64,000 nt of DNA from Gallionella sp. (GTDB lineage: Bacteria; Pseudomonadota; Gammaproteobacteria; Burkholderiales; Gallionellaceae), in assembly GCA_030681375.1 (NCBI GenBank), contig JAUXWM010000058.1, positions 1 through 64,000 on the forward strand, in the 5' to 3' direction. Below, piece by piece: positions 42,007 to 51,193 of this stretch. The position numbers and the translations under genes are program-made. Below the pieces are notes generated by a model that had not been told where the DNA came from, made no database searches, and worked only from the letters and a program-made list of their open reading frames with translations. Numbering within the stretch: position 1 is the first letter of the stretch; each line of letters begins with the position of its first letter.

Positions 42007-42245
42007 TTTGATGATGCTCCGCGCTCTGCGATTGTCTCGTTCATTATTTCAACCGTTACTGGCGTGGTCGGTTTTCTCACCAAGCCTTTCAAGGCACTCA
42101 CAGGCTGCGTAGATGCAAATAACTCAAATCGCCCAGGCTCAACTTGAACAAACTCGACTCGATCACCAGCCTCTACACCAAGCGCAGCGCGCACAATGGC
42201 TGGGATGGTAATTTGACCTTTACTGGTTATGGTTGCAGTTGACAT
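42003..42245 (-). CDS. vapB: VapB antitoxin (AbrB/MazE-like swapped-hairpin)
   Basis: The 80-residue protein starts with the AbrB-type DNA-binding hairpin (ATITSKGQITIPAIVRAALG, then VEAGDRVEF) and ends with a disordered toxin-binding tail. It neutralises VapC and represses its own operon together with it. A perfect 14-bp inverted repeat lies just upstream. Confidence 0.92.
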   Translation of the reverse strand: MSTATITSKGQITIPAIVRAALGVEAGDRVEFVQVEPGRFELFASTQPVSALKGLVRKPTTPVTVEIMNETIAERGASSK

Positions 42246-42250
42246 ATCTA

Positions 42251-42285
42251 TACCTTACTTTATATCCTTACTATAAAGTAAGGTA
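42251..42285. promoter_or_regulatory. VapBC operator: perfect 14-bp inverted repeat
   Basis: TACCTTACTTTATA (42251-42264) and TATAAAGTAAGGTA (42272-42285) are perfect complements around a 7-base spacer, five bases before the vapB start. It is the likely VapB or VapBC binding site and overlaps the promoter. Confidence 0.75.
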
Positions 42286-42404
42286 AATAAAAAGGCAAGG
42301 ACAGGAAACCAAAACAGATCTCAATTGCTGAGGATTTTTAATGACTGGTATGCCACGTAAGCAGATATCTTGACATTTAGCTCCTTCTCTGAAAAAATAA
42401 GAGC

Positions 42405-42776
42405 ATGTCCAGTTTTATACGAAAATTTATCGCTGTGCTTTTAGCCATCTGGCTGCCACTGTTTAGCGGTGGAGCGCTGGCGGCAAGCGTATCGATGCAA
42501 ATACAGAATGGCTCGTGCCATGAAGCTGGCATGGATACGATGCAAGATATGGATGAACATCAACACGCGATGTCGCATGATCAGTCACCCAACAACGATC
42601 AGGACGGAACATCCTGCACCGCCTGTGCTGTCTGCCATCTGGCATGCAGCGGGTATTTGGGTGTGCAGGCAATCAAGAACCTAGAAGTTCTGCAATCTGC
42701 CATTTCGGTCACGCCCTATTTATTCTCGTATCATTCCATCACCTCCACACCTGTCGTTCCTCCACCTCTCGCTTAG
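42405..42776 (+). CDS. Secreted Cys/His-rich protein of the DUF2946/CzcI type
   Basis: The 123-residue protein has a signal peptide (cleavage near ALAAS, residue 27), a Met/His-rich segment (MDTMQDMDEHQHAMSHDQ) and the cysteine cluster CTACAVCHLAC. Small proteins of this sort precede RND efflux operons and may bind metal in the periplasm or tune expression. A TTGACA (42371) with a weak -10 precedes it. The cus operon follows after 216 bases, which hold the palindrome ACTCGT-T-ACGAGT near 42967-42979 and no other gene. Confidence 0.65.
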   Translation: MSSFIRKFIAVLLAIWLPLFSGGALAASVSMQIQNGSCHEAGMDTMQDMDEHQHAMSHDQSPNNDQDGTSCTACAVCHLACSGYLGVQAIKNLEVLQSAISVTPYLFSYHSITSTPVVPPPLA

Positions 42777-42992
42777 TGATCTACAGGACGACTCCGTCTA
42801 CCAGTTTCGTAAATTGATCTGACTCTAGCTCGTCCTTAGTCTTTAAGCGTCTGCGTTCGCCCTTGTTTTACCAGTTTGACGCACGCACACATTTTGTTAA
42901 TACCAATGCTCGTGGTTTGCTGATCATTCTCACTGGTGCAATAACAAAGACGGATTTGCAGCGTAACTCGTTACGAGTCCGTGAGGAATAAT

Positions 42993-44246
42993 ATGAAAAA
43001 TCTGATTTCAATGCTGATTGGCTGCGCCTCAAGCTTTGCGGCAATAGCTGCAGAGCCACCTTTAGGTGCAGACTTACATGGTTTATTGAGTTATGCGCGC
43101 GAACACAATCCGGCTCTGACTGCGATGCGATATGAGGCCGAGGCCGCCTCGCTGCGCGTGCAACCCGCCGGTGCATTGCCTGATCCGGTGCTGCGTACCG
43201 AGTTGATGGACATTACTAATCAAGGCACGAATAAACCGCCGAGCTTGTTGCCGTCACAGGTAGGCGGTACGCGTTATTTGCTGATGCAAAGCGTTCCGTG
43301 GTTCGGCAAGCTCGATTTACAGAGAGGAATAGCCGAAGCACAAGTTGCCGGGGCGCGCGGACAAACTGCCATTGCATGGGTGGATTTGAGTGGGAAAATA
43401 AAAACTGCCTATGCGATGCATTACTACCTGTCGGACAGTATCAGACTGACCCGTGCAACATTGGATTTAACTAAGCGCCTGGAAAAAATCGCGCAAACTC
43501 GCTATGCAAACGGGCTGGGTACACAGCAGGAAGTGATACGCGCGCAAATCGAACAAACTGATTTGCAAACTATGCTGATTGAATTGGACAATGAACAGCA
43601 TCATGTGCATGCAAGCCTGAACAATCTACTGTCGCGTCCTGCCAATGCAGATCTGGCGGAGCCGCTGCAATTGCGTCCAATTCCCGCCTCAGCACGACTT
43701 ACGTCGCTGGAAGATAGGCTGCGTGCGCACAATCCGCAGCTGCAAGTGGCTGATGCGAGCGTCAACGAAGCCCAGCAGAACCGCGACCTGACCTATAAAA
43801 ATCGTTATCCCGGATTTACCCTTGGTGTCGCCCCGACGCAGAGCGGCAGTACTGTAAAAAGCTGGGATCTGATGGTTGAATTCAATATTCCGTTGCAACA
43901 GGAATCGCGCCGTTCTCAGGAGCATGAAGCGGAAGCGAAGATGGCCGCATCCGCTGCGCGTCAAGCATCTCTGCTCAATCAAGTGTTGTCGGAATTATCG
44001 GAAAGTGTATCCGGTCTTGAGACCGCGCAGCGTACCGAGACACTCATCGCTACGCGTTTTCTACCTCAAGCTGAGCTGAGTTTTCAATCTGCGCTGAGTG
44101 GGTATGAGACTGGCAAACTTGATTTTTCCACACTGCTCGATGCGCAGCGTCAAATACTGAAAGCGCGCCAACAACGCATCAAAGCGCAGTATGACGCGCA
44201 ATTGCGCCTAGCTGAAATAGAACGCCTGATTGGAGAAGAGTTATGA
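42993..44246 (+). CDS. cusC: TolC-family outer-membrane factor of a Cu/Ag efflux system (CusC-like)
   Basis: The 417-residue protein has a signal sequence (a lipobox-like LIGC at about residue 11 or signal peptidase I cleavage near AIAAE), then two TolC helical-hairpin repeats (ANGLGTQQEVIRAQIEQTDL, TGKLDFSTLLDAQRQILKAR). It forms the outer-membrane duct for the RND pump encoded next. GTGAGGAAT precedes the ATG. The gene overlaps cusB by 4 bases. Confidence 0.88.
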   Translation: MKNLISMLIGCASSFAAIAAEPPLGADLHGLLSYAREHNPALTAMRYEAEAASLRVQPAGALPDPVLRTELMDITNQGTNKPPSLLPSQVGGTRYLLMQSVPWFGKLDLQRGIAEAQVAGARGQTAIAWVDLSGKIKTAYAMHYYLSDSIRLTRATLDLTKRLEKIAQTRYANGLGTQQEVIRAQIEQTDLQTMLIELDNEQHHVHASLNNLLSRPANADLAEPLQLRPIPASARLTSLEDRLRAHNPQLQVADASVNEAQQNRDLTYKNRYPGFTLGVAPTQSGSTVKSWDLMVEFNIPLQQESRRSQEHEAEAKMAASAARQASLLNQVLSELSESVSGLETAQRTETLIATRFLPQAELSFQSALSGYETGKLDFSTLLDAQRQILKARQQRIKAQYDAQLRLAEIERLIGEEL

Positions 44247-45826
44247 AAAAAATCATAGTATTAGTGTCAATTATCGTCGTTGTTTCGATTATTTCGGCTG
44301 GCAGCTATAGCTTGGGAAAGCGCTTCTCCGGGGTGACAGCGCCGGCTACAGCCGATGCCGTAAAGGTGGAACGCAAGATTCTTTATTACCGCAATCCGAT
44401 GGGCTTGCCGGATACCTCGCCGGTACCCAAAAAAGATGCGATGGGGATGGATTACGTACCGGTGTATGACGGTGATGCTGTTCAGGAGGAGGGTGGTGTC
44501 AATATTAGTGTTGAAAAAGTGCAAAAACTCGGCGTAAAAAGCGAAGCAGCCACGCTACGCGGTTTAAACAAAACCATACAGGCCACTGGACGCGTTGAAA
44601 TCGACGAACGCCGTACCTATACCATCGCGCCGAAATTTGAGGGCTGGGTGGAACACCTTTATGTAAACAGCACCGGAGAGACTGTTAACCGTGGACAGGC
44701 GTTGTTTGATGTGTACAGCCCCGAACTGGTGTCGGCGCAGCGCGAATACGCGATTGCCGCACAAGGCGAAGCAAAACTTGAAAATGCAGATGAAGAAACT
44801 AAAGCGGGCATGAAGCAACTGGCTGATGCCAGTCTGGTACGCCTGAAAAACTGGGATATTACGCCGGGAGAAATAAAGCAATTAACCACCGGAAAATCCA
44901 GACGCAGCTTGACCTATTACGCGCCGGTATCGGGCATCGTACTGGAAAAAAAGGCCGTACAGGGCATGCGCTTCATGCCGGGAGAGACGTTGTATCAGAT
45001 CGCCGACTTGTCTCAAGTGTGGGTGCTGGCAGACATCAACGAGCAGGATATCGGGCAGGTAAAGACAGGTAGTGACGCACAGGTCAGTATCGGTGCATAC
45101 CCGGATAAGTTGTTCAAGGGAAAAGTCGCCTTCGTCTATCCGACTTTGAATTCCGCGACGCGCACCGTGCAAGTACGCGTGGAGATTGCCAATCCACAAG
45201 GTTTGCTTAAGCCATCCATGTTTGCCAACGTGACGTTGCCCGTAGGCAGTAATACTCGGATGCTGACGGTGCCAACTTCGGCGGTGATAGACAGTGGCAT
45301 GCGTCAGGTGGTGCTGGTGCAATTAGCACAAGGCCGCTTTGCGCCGCGCACTGTCAAATTGGGTAGCCGCAGCAACGATTATGTCGAGATACTGGATGGC
45401 CTTGTAGAGGGGGAGCAGGTAGTTACTTCGGCCTTGTTCCTGATCGATGCGGAAAGTAACCTCAAAGCGGCGTTGGGTGGTCTTGGTGGTCATGCAGCAC
45501 ATGGCGGGGCTACACCCGTCGCAGAAGATCACTCAGCGCATGCAACTCCTGCAGCGCCAAAGAAAAATCCTGCAACAATAGGTCATCAGGCAGCAGGCAT
45601 CCTGAACGGCATCAATGAGGATGGTTCTGTGAGCATCACCCATGAGCCGATCAAATCACTGGGCTGGCCCGGCATGACCATGGACTTCGCTTTGACTAAT
45701 TCCTCATTGGCCGCCGGTATCAAACCAGGTAGCAAGATCACCTTCGAACTCGTCGAGCGAAAACCCGATGAATGGGTGATTACCAAGTTGCAAGCGCTTG
45801 CGCCGCAGCAACACGAGGGACATTAA
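44243..45826 (+). CDS. cusB: RND periplasmic adaptor CusB fused to a CusF-like copper-binding domain
   Basis: After an N-terminal signal or anchor (about 5-27) comes a heavy-metal-binding segment (YYRNPMG, KKDAMGMDYVPVY; about 48-75). The adaptor body follows (about 90-410; lipoyl, barrel and membrane-proximal parts, GWVEHLYVNSTGETV, FMPGETLYQIADLSQVWV). A His-rich linker (HAAHGGATP) leads to a CusF-like domain (about 450-527; EDGSVSITHEPIKSLGWPGM, TMDF) with His, Trp and Met ligands. In E. coli CusF is a separate chaperone that hands Cu(I) to CusB; the fusion would tether donor to pump. Confidence 0.92.
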   Translation: MKKIIVLVSIIVVVSIISAGSYSLGKRFSGVTAPATADAVKVERKILYYRNPMGLPDTSPVPKKDAMGMDYVPVYDGDAVQEEGGVNISVEKVQKLGVKSEAATLRGLNKTIQATGRVEIDERRTYTIAPKFEGWVEHLYVNSTGETVNRGQALFDVYSPELVSAQREYAIAAQGEAKLENADEETKAGMKQLADASLVRLKNWDITPGEIKQLTTGKSRRSLTYYAPVSGIVLEKKAVQGMRFMPGETLYQIADLSQVWVLADINEQDIGQVKTGSDAQVSIGAYPDKLFKGKVAFVYPTLNSATRTVQVRVEIANPQGLLKPSMFANVTLPVGSNTRMLTVPTSAVIDSGMRQVVLVQLAQGRFAPRTVKLGSRSNDYVEILDGLVEGEQVVTSALFLIDAESNLKAALGGLGGHAAHGGATPVAEDHSAHATPAAPKKNPATIGHQAAGILNGINEDGSVSITHEPIKSLGWPGMTMDFALTNSSLAAGIKPGSKITFELVERKPDEWVITKLQALAPQQHEGH

Positions 45827-45827
45827 G

Positions 45828-48800
45828 ATGCTAAATTCCATCATCGATTGGTCTGCTCGAAACCGTTTTATGGTTATTCTGGCAACCTTGTTTGTTACCT
45901 TGGCGGGCATTTATGCGGTACTCAAAACGCCACTGGATGCCCTGCCTGACTTATCCGATGTGCAGGTAATTGTTTACACTGAGTATTCCGGACAAGCTCC
46001 GCAGGTGGTTGAGGATCAGGTCACCTATCCGCTCACCACCGCGATGCTGGCGGTGCCGAAATCCAAGGTGGTGCGCGGCTTCTCGTTTTTTGGCGCATCG
46101 TTTGTATATGTGATTTTCGAGGATGGCACCGACATCTATTGGGCGCGCTCCCGGGTGTTGGAATATCTCAACAGTATCGCGGGACGACTGCCTAAAAATG
46201 TCGCGCCGCAACTGGGGCCGGATGCAACCGGGGTGGGCTGGGTGTATCAGTACGCCGTGCTGAGCGAAAAACATAACTTGGCCGAGCTGCGCACCATGCA
46301 GGACTGGTATCTGCGCTATCAACTCACCAAGGCACACGGTGTGGCGGAAGTCGCTTCCATCGGTGGTTTTGTACAGCAATATCAGGTGACAGTCGATCCA
46401 GTGAAACTGCGCGCTTATGGTATTCCTTTGAGCAAAGTGTCACAGATTATCCGTGACTCGAACCGCGATGTTGGCGGGCGCGTGGTGGAGATGGCCGAGA
46501 CCGAGTATATGGTGCGCGGGCGTGGCTATCTGCGTGGCAAGAGTGACATCGAGAATCTGGTCGTTAAAGCCGAGCGAGGCACCCCTGTGCTGCTGCGCGA
46601 CATTGCCCGTGTCGAACTGGGGCCGGATGAACGGCGCGGACTGACTGAGTTAAACGGCGAGGGTGAAGTCGTATCAGGCATCGTCATGGCGCGCTATGGG
46701 CAAAACGCATTAGAAGTCATCCACAACATCAAGGAAAAGATCGCTGAAATCGCTCCCGGTTTGCCGGAAGGCGTAAAGATTGTTTCAGTATATGACCGTT
46801 CCGATTTGATCCATCGCGCCATTGAAACATTAAAAGGCACGCTGCTGGAAGAAAGTTTAATTGTCGCACTGGTGTGTATGGTGTTCTTGATGCATGCACG
46901 CAGTGCGTTGGTCGCCATCGTGATGCTGCCTGTCGGTGTTTTAATTTCTTTCATTGCGATGCGCGTGCTGGGGCTGAACTCCAATATCATGAGTCTGGGC
47001 GGCATTGCCATTGCCATCGGCGCGATGGTAGATGCGGCTATCGTGATGATCGAGAATGCACACAAACATCTGGAGCGGGTAAAAGAAGGTGAATCGCGCA
47101 CAGAAGCGATGATTGCGGCGTGCAAGGAAGTCGGACCGGCACTGTTCTTTTCGCTGCTCATCATCACCGTATCGTTCTTGCCAGTATTTACGCTGGAATC
47201 GCAAGAAGGACGAATGTTTTCTCCGCTGGCTTTCACCAAAACCTTTTCCATGGCGGGCGCAGCGTTGCTCTCGCTCACACTGGTGCCGGTGCTGATGTTG
47301 CTATTCATACGCGGAAACATCAAACCAGAGGCGCAAAATCCGCTAAACCGTTGGTTAATCACGGGCTATCGTCCGCTTATTGCTGCGGTGCTGAAACACA
47401 AGAAAATGACCATCGTCGTTGCTGCACTGGTTTTGATATTGTCAGCCTATCCCGCTACCCGATTGGGTAGCGAGTTCATGCCAACGCTCAATGAGGGCAC
47501 GTTGTTATTTATGCCAGCCTCCTTGCCCGGCATGTCGGTGACCAAGGCGGCGGAATTGTTGCAGACGCAGAACAAGATTATCAAGAGCTTTCCTGAAGTG
47601 ACATCCGTATATGGCAAGGCTGGGCGCGCGCAATCGGCAACCGATCCTGCACCATTGGAGATGTTTGAGACGGTCATCAACTTAAAGCCGCAGGAGGAGT
47701 GGCGATCTGGAATGACGATCGACAAACTGATCGGCGAGATGAACAAAGCACTACAATTTCCCGGTGTGGCAAATTCGTGGACGATGCCGATCAAGGCGCG
47801 TCTCGATATGCTGGCAACCGGTATTCGCACGCCGATAGGCATCAAGGTGTTTGGTAAAAATCTGGATGAAATGGAGCGGCTCGCTAAGGAAATAGAAGCG
47901 GTGGTCAGAAAGGTTCCTGGCACCACTAGTGCTTTTGCCGAACGATTAACGGGCGGCTTCTACCTTGACATCGAACCGGATCGCATTGCCCTAGCACGTT
48001 ACGGGATTGGCGTCGGTGATTTACAGGAAGTCATTTCTACCGCCCTGGGTGGTGAGATGGTTACGACGACGGTTGAGGGACGGGAACGTTTTGGCGTGAC
48101 GGTACGTTACCCGCGCGAATTGCGTAGCGATCCGCAACAGATTGCCCACGAAGTGCTGGTGCCAACCATGGAGGGTGCTCAGATTCCACTCGGACAACTT
48201 GCCAAGGTCAGTCTTAGCAAAGGTGCACCTGCTATCCGCACCGAGAATGCGCTGCTTTCCGCTTATATTTTTGTGGATATACGTGATCGTGACATCGGCT
48301 CTTACGTGGCAGATGCGCGGAAAGCAGTTGCCGCACAGGTGAAATTCCCACCCGGTTATTACGCGACCTGGAGCGGGCAGTTCGAATACATGGAACGTGC
48401 TGCCGCGAAAATGAAGATCGTCATTCCCATCACGTTGCTGATCATCTTCCTGTTGCTGTATCTCAATTTTAAACGCGTCACCGAATCTTTGGTGGTGATG
48501 CTATCCGTACCGTTTGCGCTGGTCGGAGGTGTGTGGCTGCTGTGGTTGCTCGATTACAACTTGAGCGTCGCCGTGGCGGTTGGCTTTATCGCACTGGCGG
48601 GTGTGGCAGCGGAGACGGGGGTGGTGATGTTGATCTACCTGGAGCAGGCGTGGCAGGACGTTCAGTCACGTTGCTCTGATGAAGGCCGTCAACCGAACGC
48701 CGTCGATCTGCACACAGCTATCATGCACGGTGCAGTGGAGCGCGTGCGCCCCAAGATGATGACCGTGGTGGCGATCATGGCAGGCTTGTTGCCCATTCTG

Positions 48801-48986
48801 TGGAGTACGGGAACAGGTTCTGAAGTGATGCGCCGCATCGCAGCACCGATGGTCGGCGGCATGATTTCATCAGCCATATTAACGCTGCTGGTGATTCCGG
48901 TGATCTATGCCTTGATCAAACAACGTGAAGTGACACGCATAACATTCATTAGCAATAAGCCAAAGGAACAATATGAAAATTCTTAA
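45828..48986 (+). CDS. cusA: Cu(I)/Ag(I) RND transporter CusA
   Basis: The 1052-residue inner-membrane proton antiporter has 12 transmembrane segments. The start region DALPDLSDVQVIVYTEYSGQ and GPDATGVGWVYQYA match CusA rather than CzcA. The three methionine sites known from E. coli CusA appear conserved (LLFMPASLPGM, RSGMTIDKL, LDMLATGIRTPIG), which supports monovalent Cu or Ag transport. The proton relay region is in MSLGGIAIAIGAMVDAAIVM. ATG 45828 follows the cusB stop by one base. The 3' end overlaps the DUF411 gene by 14 bases. Confidence 0.95.
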   Translation: MLNSIIDWSARNRFMVILATLFVTLAGIYAVLKTPLDALPDLSDVQVIVYTEYSGQAPQVVEDQVTYPLTTAMLAVPKSKVVRGFSFFGASFVYVIFEDGTDIYWARSRVLEYLNSIAGRLPKNVAPQLGPDATGVGWVYQYAVLSEKHNLAELRTMQDWYLRYQLTKAHGVAEVASIGGFVQQYQVTVDPVKLRAYGIPLSKVSQIIRDSNRDVGGRVVEMAETEYMVRGRGYLRGKSDIENLVVKAERGTPVLLRDIARVELGPDERRGLTELNGEGEVVSGIVMARYGQNALEVIHNIKEKIAEIAPGLPEGVKIVSVYDRSDLIHRAIETLKGTLLEESLIVALVCMVFLMHARSALVAIVMLPVGVLISFIAMRVLGLNSNIMSLGGIAIAIGAMVDAAIVMIENAHKHLERVKEGESRTEAMIAACKEVGPALFFSLLIITVSFLPVFTLESQEGRMFSPLAFTKTFSMAGAALLSLTLVPVLMLLFIRGNIKPEAQNPLNRWLITGYRPLIAAVLKHKKMTIVVAALVLILSAYPATRLGSEFMPTLNEGTLLFMPASLPGMSVTKAAELLQTQNKIIKSFPEVTSVYGKAGRAQSATDPAPLEMFETVINLKPQEEWRSGMTIDKLIGEMNKALQFPGVANSWTMPIKARLDMLATGIRTPIGIKVFGKNLDEMERLAKEIEAVVRKVPGTTSAFAERLTGGFYLDIEPDRIALARYGIGVGDLQEVISTALGGEMVTTTVEGRERFGVTVRYPRELRSDPQQIAHEVLVPTMEGAQIPLGQLAKVSLSKGAPAIRTENALLSAYIFVDIRDRDIGSYVADARKAVAAQVKFPPGYYATWSGQFEYMERAAAKMKIVIPITLLIIFLLLYLNFKRVTESLVVMLSVPFALVGGVWLLWLLDYNLSVAVAVGFIALAGVAAETGVVMLIYLEQAWQDVQSRCSDEGRQPNAVDLHTAIMHGAVERVRPKMMTVVAIMAGLLPILWSTGTGSEVMRRIAAPMVGGMISSAILTLLVIPVIYALIKQREVTRITFISNKPKEQYENS

Positions 48987-49410
48987 ACAACTAATGATCT
49001 TCCTGATATTCGTACTCACAAGTATAAGTGCCGCACAAGCCGCTACGGCGATGACAGTTTACAAAAGCCCAACATGCGGCTGTTGCGAAAAGTATGTGGA
49101 CTATCTGCGTGAAAACGGATTTACGGTGAAAACAGAAAATGAATCAAACATGGATGCCATTAAGAAGAATTATGGCATGTCACATGCCGCTAGTTGTCAT
49201 ACGGCATTGGTCAATGGTTATGTGGTTGAGGGGCATGTTCCAGTCAGTGCCATTCGTAAACTGCTCAAGGAGAAACCAGCCATAATCGGCATCAGTGTGC
49301 CTGGTATGAAGATGAATTCACCAGGTATGGGAGAGATGAAAAAGGGAACATTGACTGTTTACGCTGTGCCGAAAGATGGGAAAGATCCATATGTGTTTTC
49401 AGTCGAATAA
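48973..49410 (+). CDS. DUF411 periplasmic copper-related protein
   Basis: The 145-residue protein has a signal peptide (cleavage near AQAAT), the DUF411 core with YKSPTCGCCEKYVDYLRENG and SCHTALVNGYVVEGHVP, and a Met-rich loop (GMKMNSPGMGEM). The thioredoxin-like fold and Cys/Met/His content point to copper binding. DUF411 proteins accompany copper-resistance loci; the exact role is not settled. It is coupled to cusA by overlap. Confidence 0.9.
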   Translation: MKILKQLMIFLIFVLTSISAAQAATAMTVYKSPTCGCCEKYVDYLRENGFTVKTENESNMDAIKKNYGMSHAASCHTALVNGYVVEGHVPVSAIRKLLKEKPAIIGISVPGMKMNSPGMGEMKKGTLTVYAVPKDGKDPYVFSVE

Positions 49411-49443
49411 CGAATCTATTAGCAGGAGTTTAAAAGGACAGTA

Positions 49444-50124
49444 ATGATTGAAATTATTCCAAATTGGCATCCGGTATTAGTACATTTCCCGATTGCCTTT
49501 TCTACGGCTGCAGTGGCTTTTATTGGCGCTGGTACGATATTTAAAAACCACTCATTGACGGCGCAATGCCTGATGACGGGACGCTGGATGTTGTGGGCGG
49601 CAGTTATCTTTGCCTGTATCGCAGCGGTGTTCGGCTGGCTGGCTTACAACAGTGTTGAACATGACGAAGCGGGGCATCTGGCCATGACGATCCATCGTAA
49701 TTGGGCACTTGTCGCTCTTGGCGCGCTGGCGCTGCTTGCCGCTTGGGATGTGTGGCGCGGTCGTTCTCATACGGTGCCCTCGCCAAGTTTTCTAGCTTTG
49801 TTGGTCGCGGTATGGTTGCTAGTGGTCAGTGCTGCCTGGCATGGTGGCGAGGTAGTCTATCGGCATGGCTTGGGTGTGATGTCCTTGCCTGCGCCTGAGG
49901 AACATACCCATGAACACGGCGGAGAACACAGCGACATATTCATGCAGGGTGAAGCAACGCCTCATGAGGATGTTCATGCCCATAGCCACGATGACACTGC
50001 GAATAGCGAGTCTACGCATGATGCGGAGCCGGGTGGCAAAACTTCCGCCACGGACGGCGCAGGCACCGCACACAAAAAGGCTGGGCATACCCATGCGCCG
50101 GGAACGCCGTCGCACAAGGATTAG
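49444..50124 (+). CDS. DUF2231 membrane protein with His-rich tail
   Basis: Four hydrophobic segments (about 12-32, 46-66, 84-102, 110-130) form a DUF2231-like module starting NWHPVLVHFPIAF. The C-terminal 80 residues are packed with His, Asp and Glu (EEHTHEHGGEHSD, HAHSHDD), a probable metal-binding tail. Related proteins are common in copper islands; transport or sensing is not established. RBS-like AGGAG lies about 20 bases upstream, and AAGGACAGTA is nearer. Confidence 0.85.
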   Translation: MIEIIPNWHPVLVHFPIAFSTAAVAFIGAGTIFKNHSLTAQCLMTGRWMLWAAVIFACIAAVFGWLAYNSVEHDEAGHLAMTIHRNWALVALGALALLAAWDVWRGRSHTVPSPSFLALLVAVWLLVVSAAWHGGEVVYRHGLGVMSLPAPEEHTHEHGGEHSDIFMQGEATPHEDVHAHSHDDTANSESTHDAEPGGKTSATDGAGTAHKKAGHTHAPGTPSHKD

Positions 50125-50128
50125 CGCG

Positions 50129-50209
50129 ATGAAAGCGGTAAATGGATGGGGCAAGCGTGCTACCGAAAAGCTCGCTGCCAGTGGGCATGAACATGATCAC
50201 ACGCATTAA
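50129..50209 (+). CDS. Very short His-rich ORF (26 residues)
   Basis: The frame starts MKAVNGWGKRATEKLAASGH and ends EHDHTH. It starts four bases after the DUF2231 stop. It could be a metal-binding peptide or the broken C-terminus of a longer His-rich protein. There is no clear binding site. Confidence 0.25.
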   Translation: MKAVNGWGKRATEKLAASGHEHDHTH

Positions 50210-50212
50210 ATT

Positions 50213-50422
50213 TTGTCGTTGTCATTAACTTGGAGCAAGGAGAATAGGATAGGTAGAACAATCATATTGGTAGTAACTATATTGGCACTGAACGGTTGTA
50301 TGGTTCTACATGGTGGCATGGTGGCATGGAGCATGGCGATGACCGTGGGAGCGGCAGTAGTTCTCATCACATTAGATTGGCGATGCAGTGCAATCGAACC
50401 GCAGTCTGACCGTTCTGAGTAA
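50213..50422 (+). CDS. Small membrane protein with uncertain start (up to 69 residues)
   Basis: The frame contains one or two hydrophobic segments (IILVVTILALNGC, WSMAMTVGAAVVLITL). AAGGAG is followed six bases later by an in-frame ATA at 50243, not a recognised start codon; the listed start is a TTG at 50213. Either the native ATG has mutated or an unusual start is used. It lies between copper-island genes, and the family is not recognised. Confidence 0.4.
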   Translation: MSLSLTWSKENRIGRTIILVVTILALNGCMVLHGGMVAWSMAMTVGAAVVLITLDWRCSAIEPQSDRSE

Positions 50423-50476
50423 GGACAGGATTGAGCGTTAGCCATCGAACCAACTTTTATATGAAGGAGACAAATC

Positions 50477-50683
50477 ATGAGAACCAAAACCAAAACCAAG
50501 AGCAGCAAAGCTGAAACCGTAATCAATCTGTCTGAAGCGCAACGGCGGCAATATGTTGAGATTGCTGCTTATCACCTCGCCGAGAAAGGTGGGTTCAAAT
50601 GCGGTTGTGATTTAGAAAACTGGCTGGCTGCGGAAGTGGAAATTGATCAGTTACCGGCTGAAAACAGCTATCCAGCGACCTAA
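50477..50683 (+). CDS. DUF2934 family protein
   Basis: The 68-residue protein has the DUF2934 pattern: IAAYHLAEKGGFKCGCDLEN followed by WLAAEVEI. GAAGGAGACAAATC precedes the ATG. Function unknown; such proteins are common in proteobacterial accessory regions. The Cys-Gly-Cys in the loop replaces residues usually found there. Confidence 0.75.
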   Translation: MRTKTKTKSSKAETVINLSEAQRRQYVEIAAYHLAEKGGFKCGCDLENWLAAEVEIDQLPAENSYPAT

Positions 50684-50764
50684 TTATTGAAAGGAGGTGT
50701 CGATGCGCGTTTAAATAATTTTTGTTACAGCATATTTTTTAACCACCACCATTCGGAGAATAAA

Positions 50765-51043
50765 ATGAAACTTAAATCTACATTGCTTGCTGCCACTTTG
50801 GTTATATTTTCTGTTTTCAATGTAACGGCATTTGCCGTTGATGTTCACGACACCAACACCGGAACGGAAAAAACTGAGACAGTTAAGACTGAAAAGGCAG
50901 AGGCAAAAAAGCCTGTGAAAAGACACAGTCATATGGAAGAGAAAACTGGCATGCCTGTCGGAAGCACTGCGAGCGGTAAGAGTCATCGTGAATCCATGCC
51001 TAAAGACATGCCTATGCACGATCACTTGAAAGAGAAGCACTAA
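50765..51043 (+). CDS. Small secreted Lys/His/Met-rich protein
   Basis: The 92-residue protein has a signal peptide (cleavage near AFAVD, residue 23) and a hydrophilic mature part with KKPVKRHSHMEEKTGMP and DMPMHDHLKEKH. CGGAGAATAAA precedes ATG 50765. The Met/His content in a copper locus suggests periplasmic metal binding. No family is recognised. A terminator follows. Confidence 0.65.
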   Translation: MKLKSTLLAATLVIFSVFNVTAFAVDVHDTNTGTEKTETVKTEKAEAKKPVKRHSHMEEKTGMPVGSTASGKSHRESMPKDMPMHDHLKEKH

Positions 51044-51057
51044 ATTACGTGTTTCAG

Positions 51058-51096
51058 TGTGCGCCAGGATGAACAATATTTTGGCGTACATTTTTT
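51058..51096 (+). terminator. Probable rho-independent terminator
   Basis: TGTGCGCCA (51058-51066) pairs with TGGCGTACA (51082-51090), with one G-T pair and a 15-base loop. Six T residues follow. It closes the cus-linked gene group. Confidence 0.65.
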
Positions 51097-51193
51097 CCCC
51101 GTTTGAATTGATATGTCGGCTTTTTTGACAAAGCCAGCAAGTCAACTATCAATCAGATTCAAATAAATTTGAAATGAGGCATTGCAGAAAATC

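Noticed and set aside
46694..47362. Minus-strand 222-residue frame
   Set aside because: Antisense shadow of cusA; Ser/Ile/Met-rich without domain pattern.
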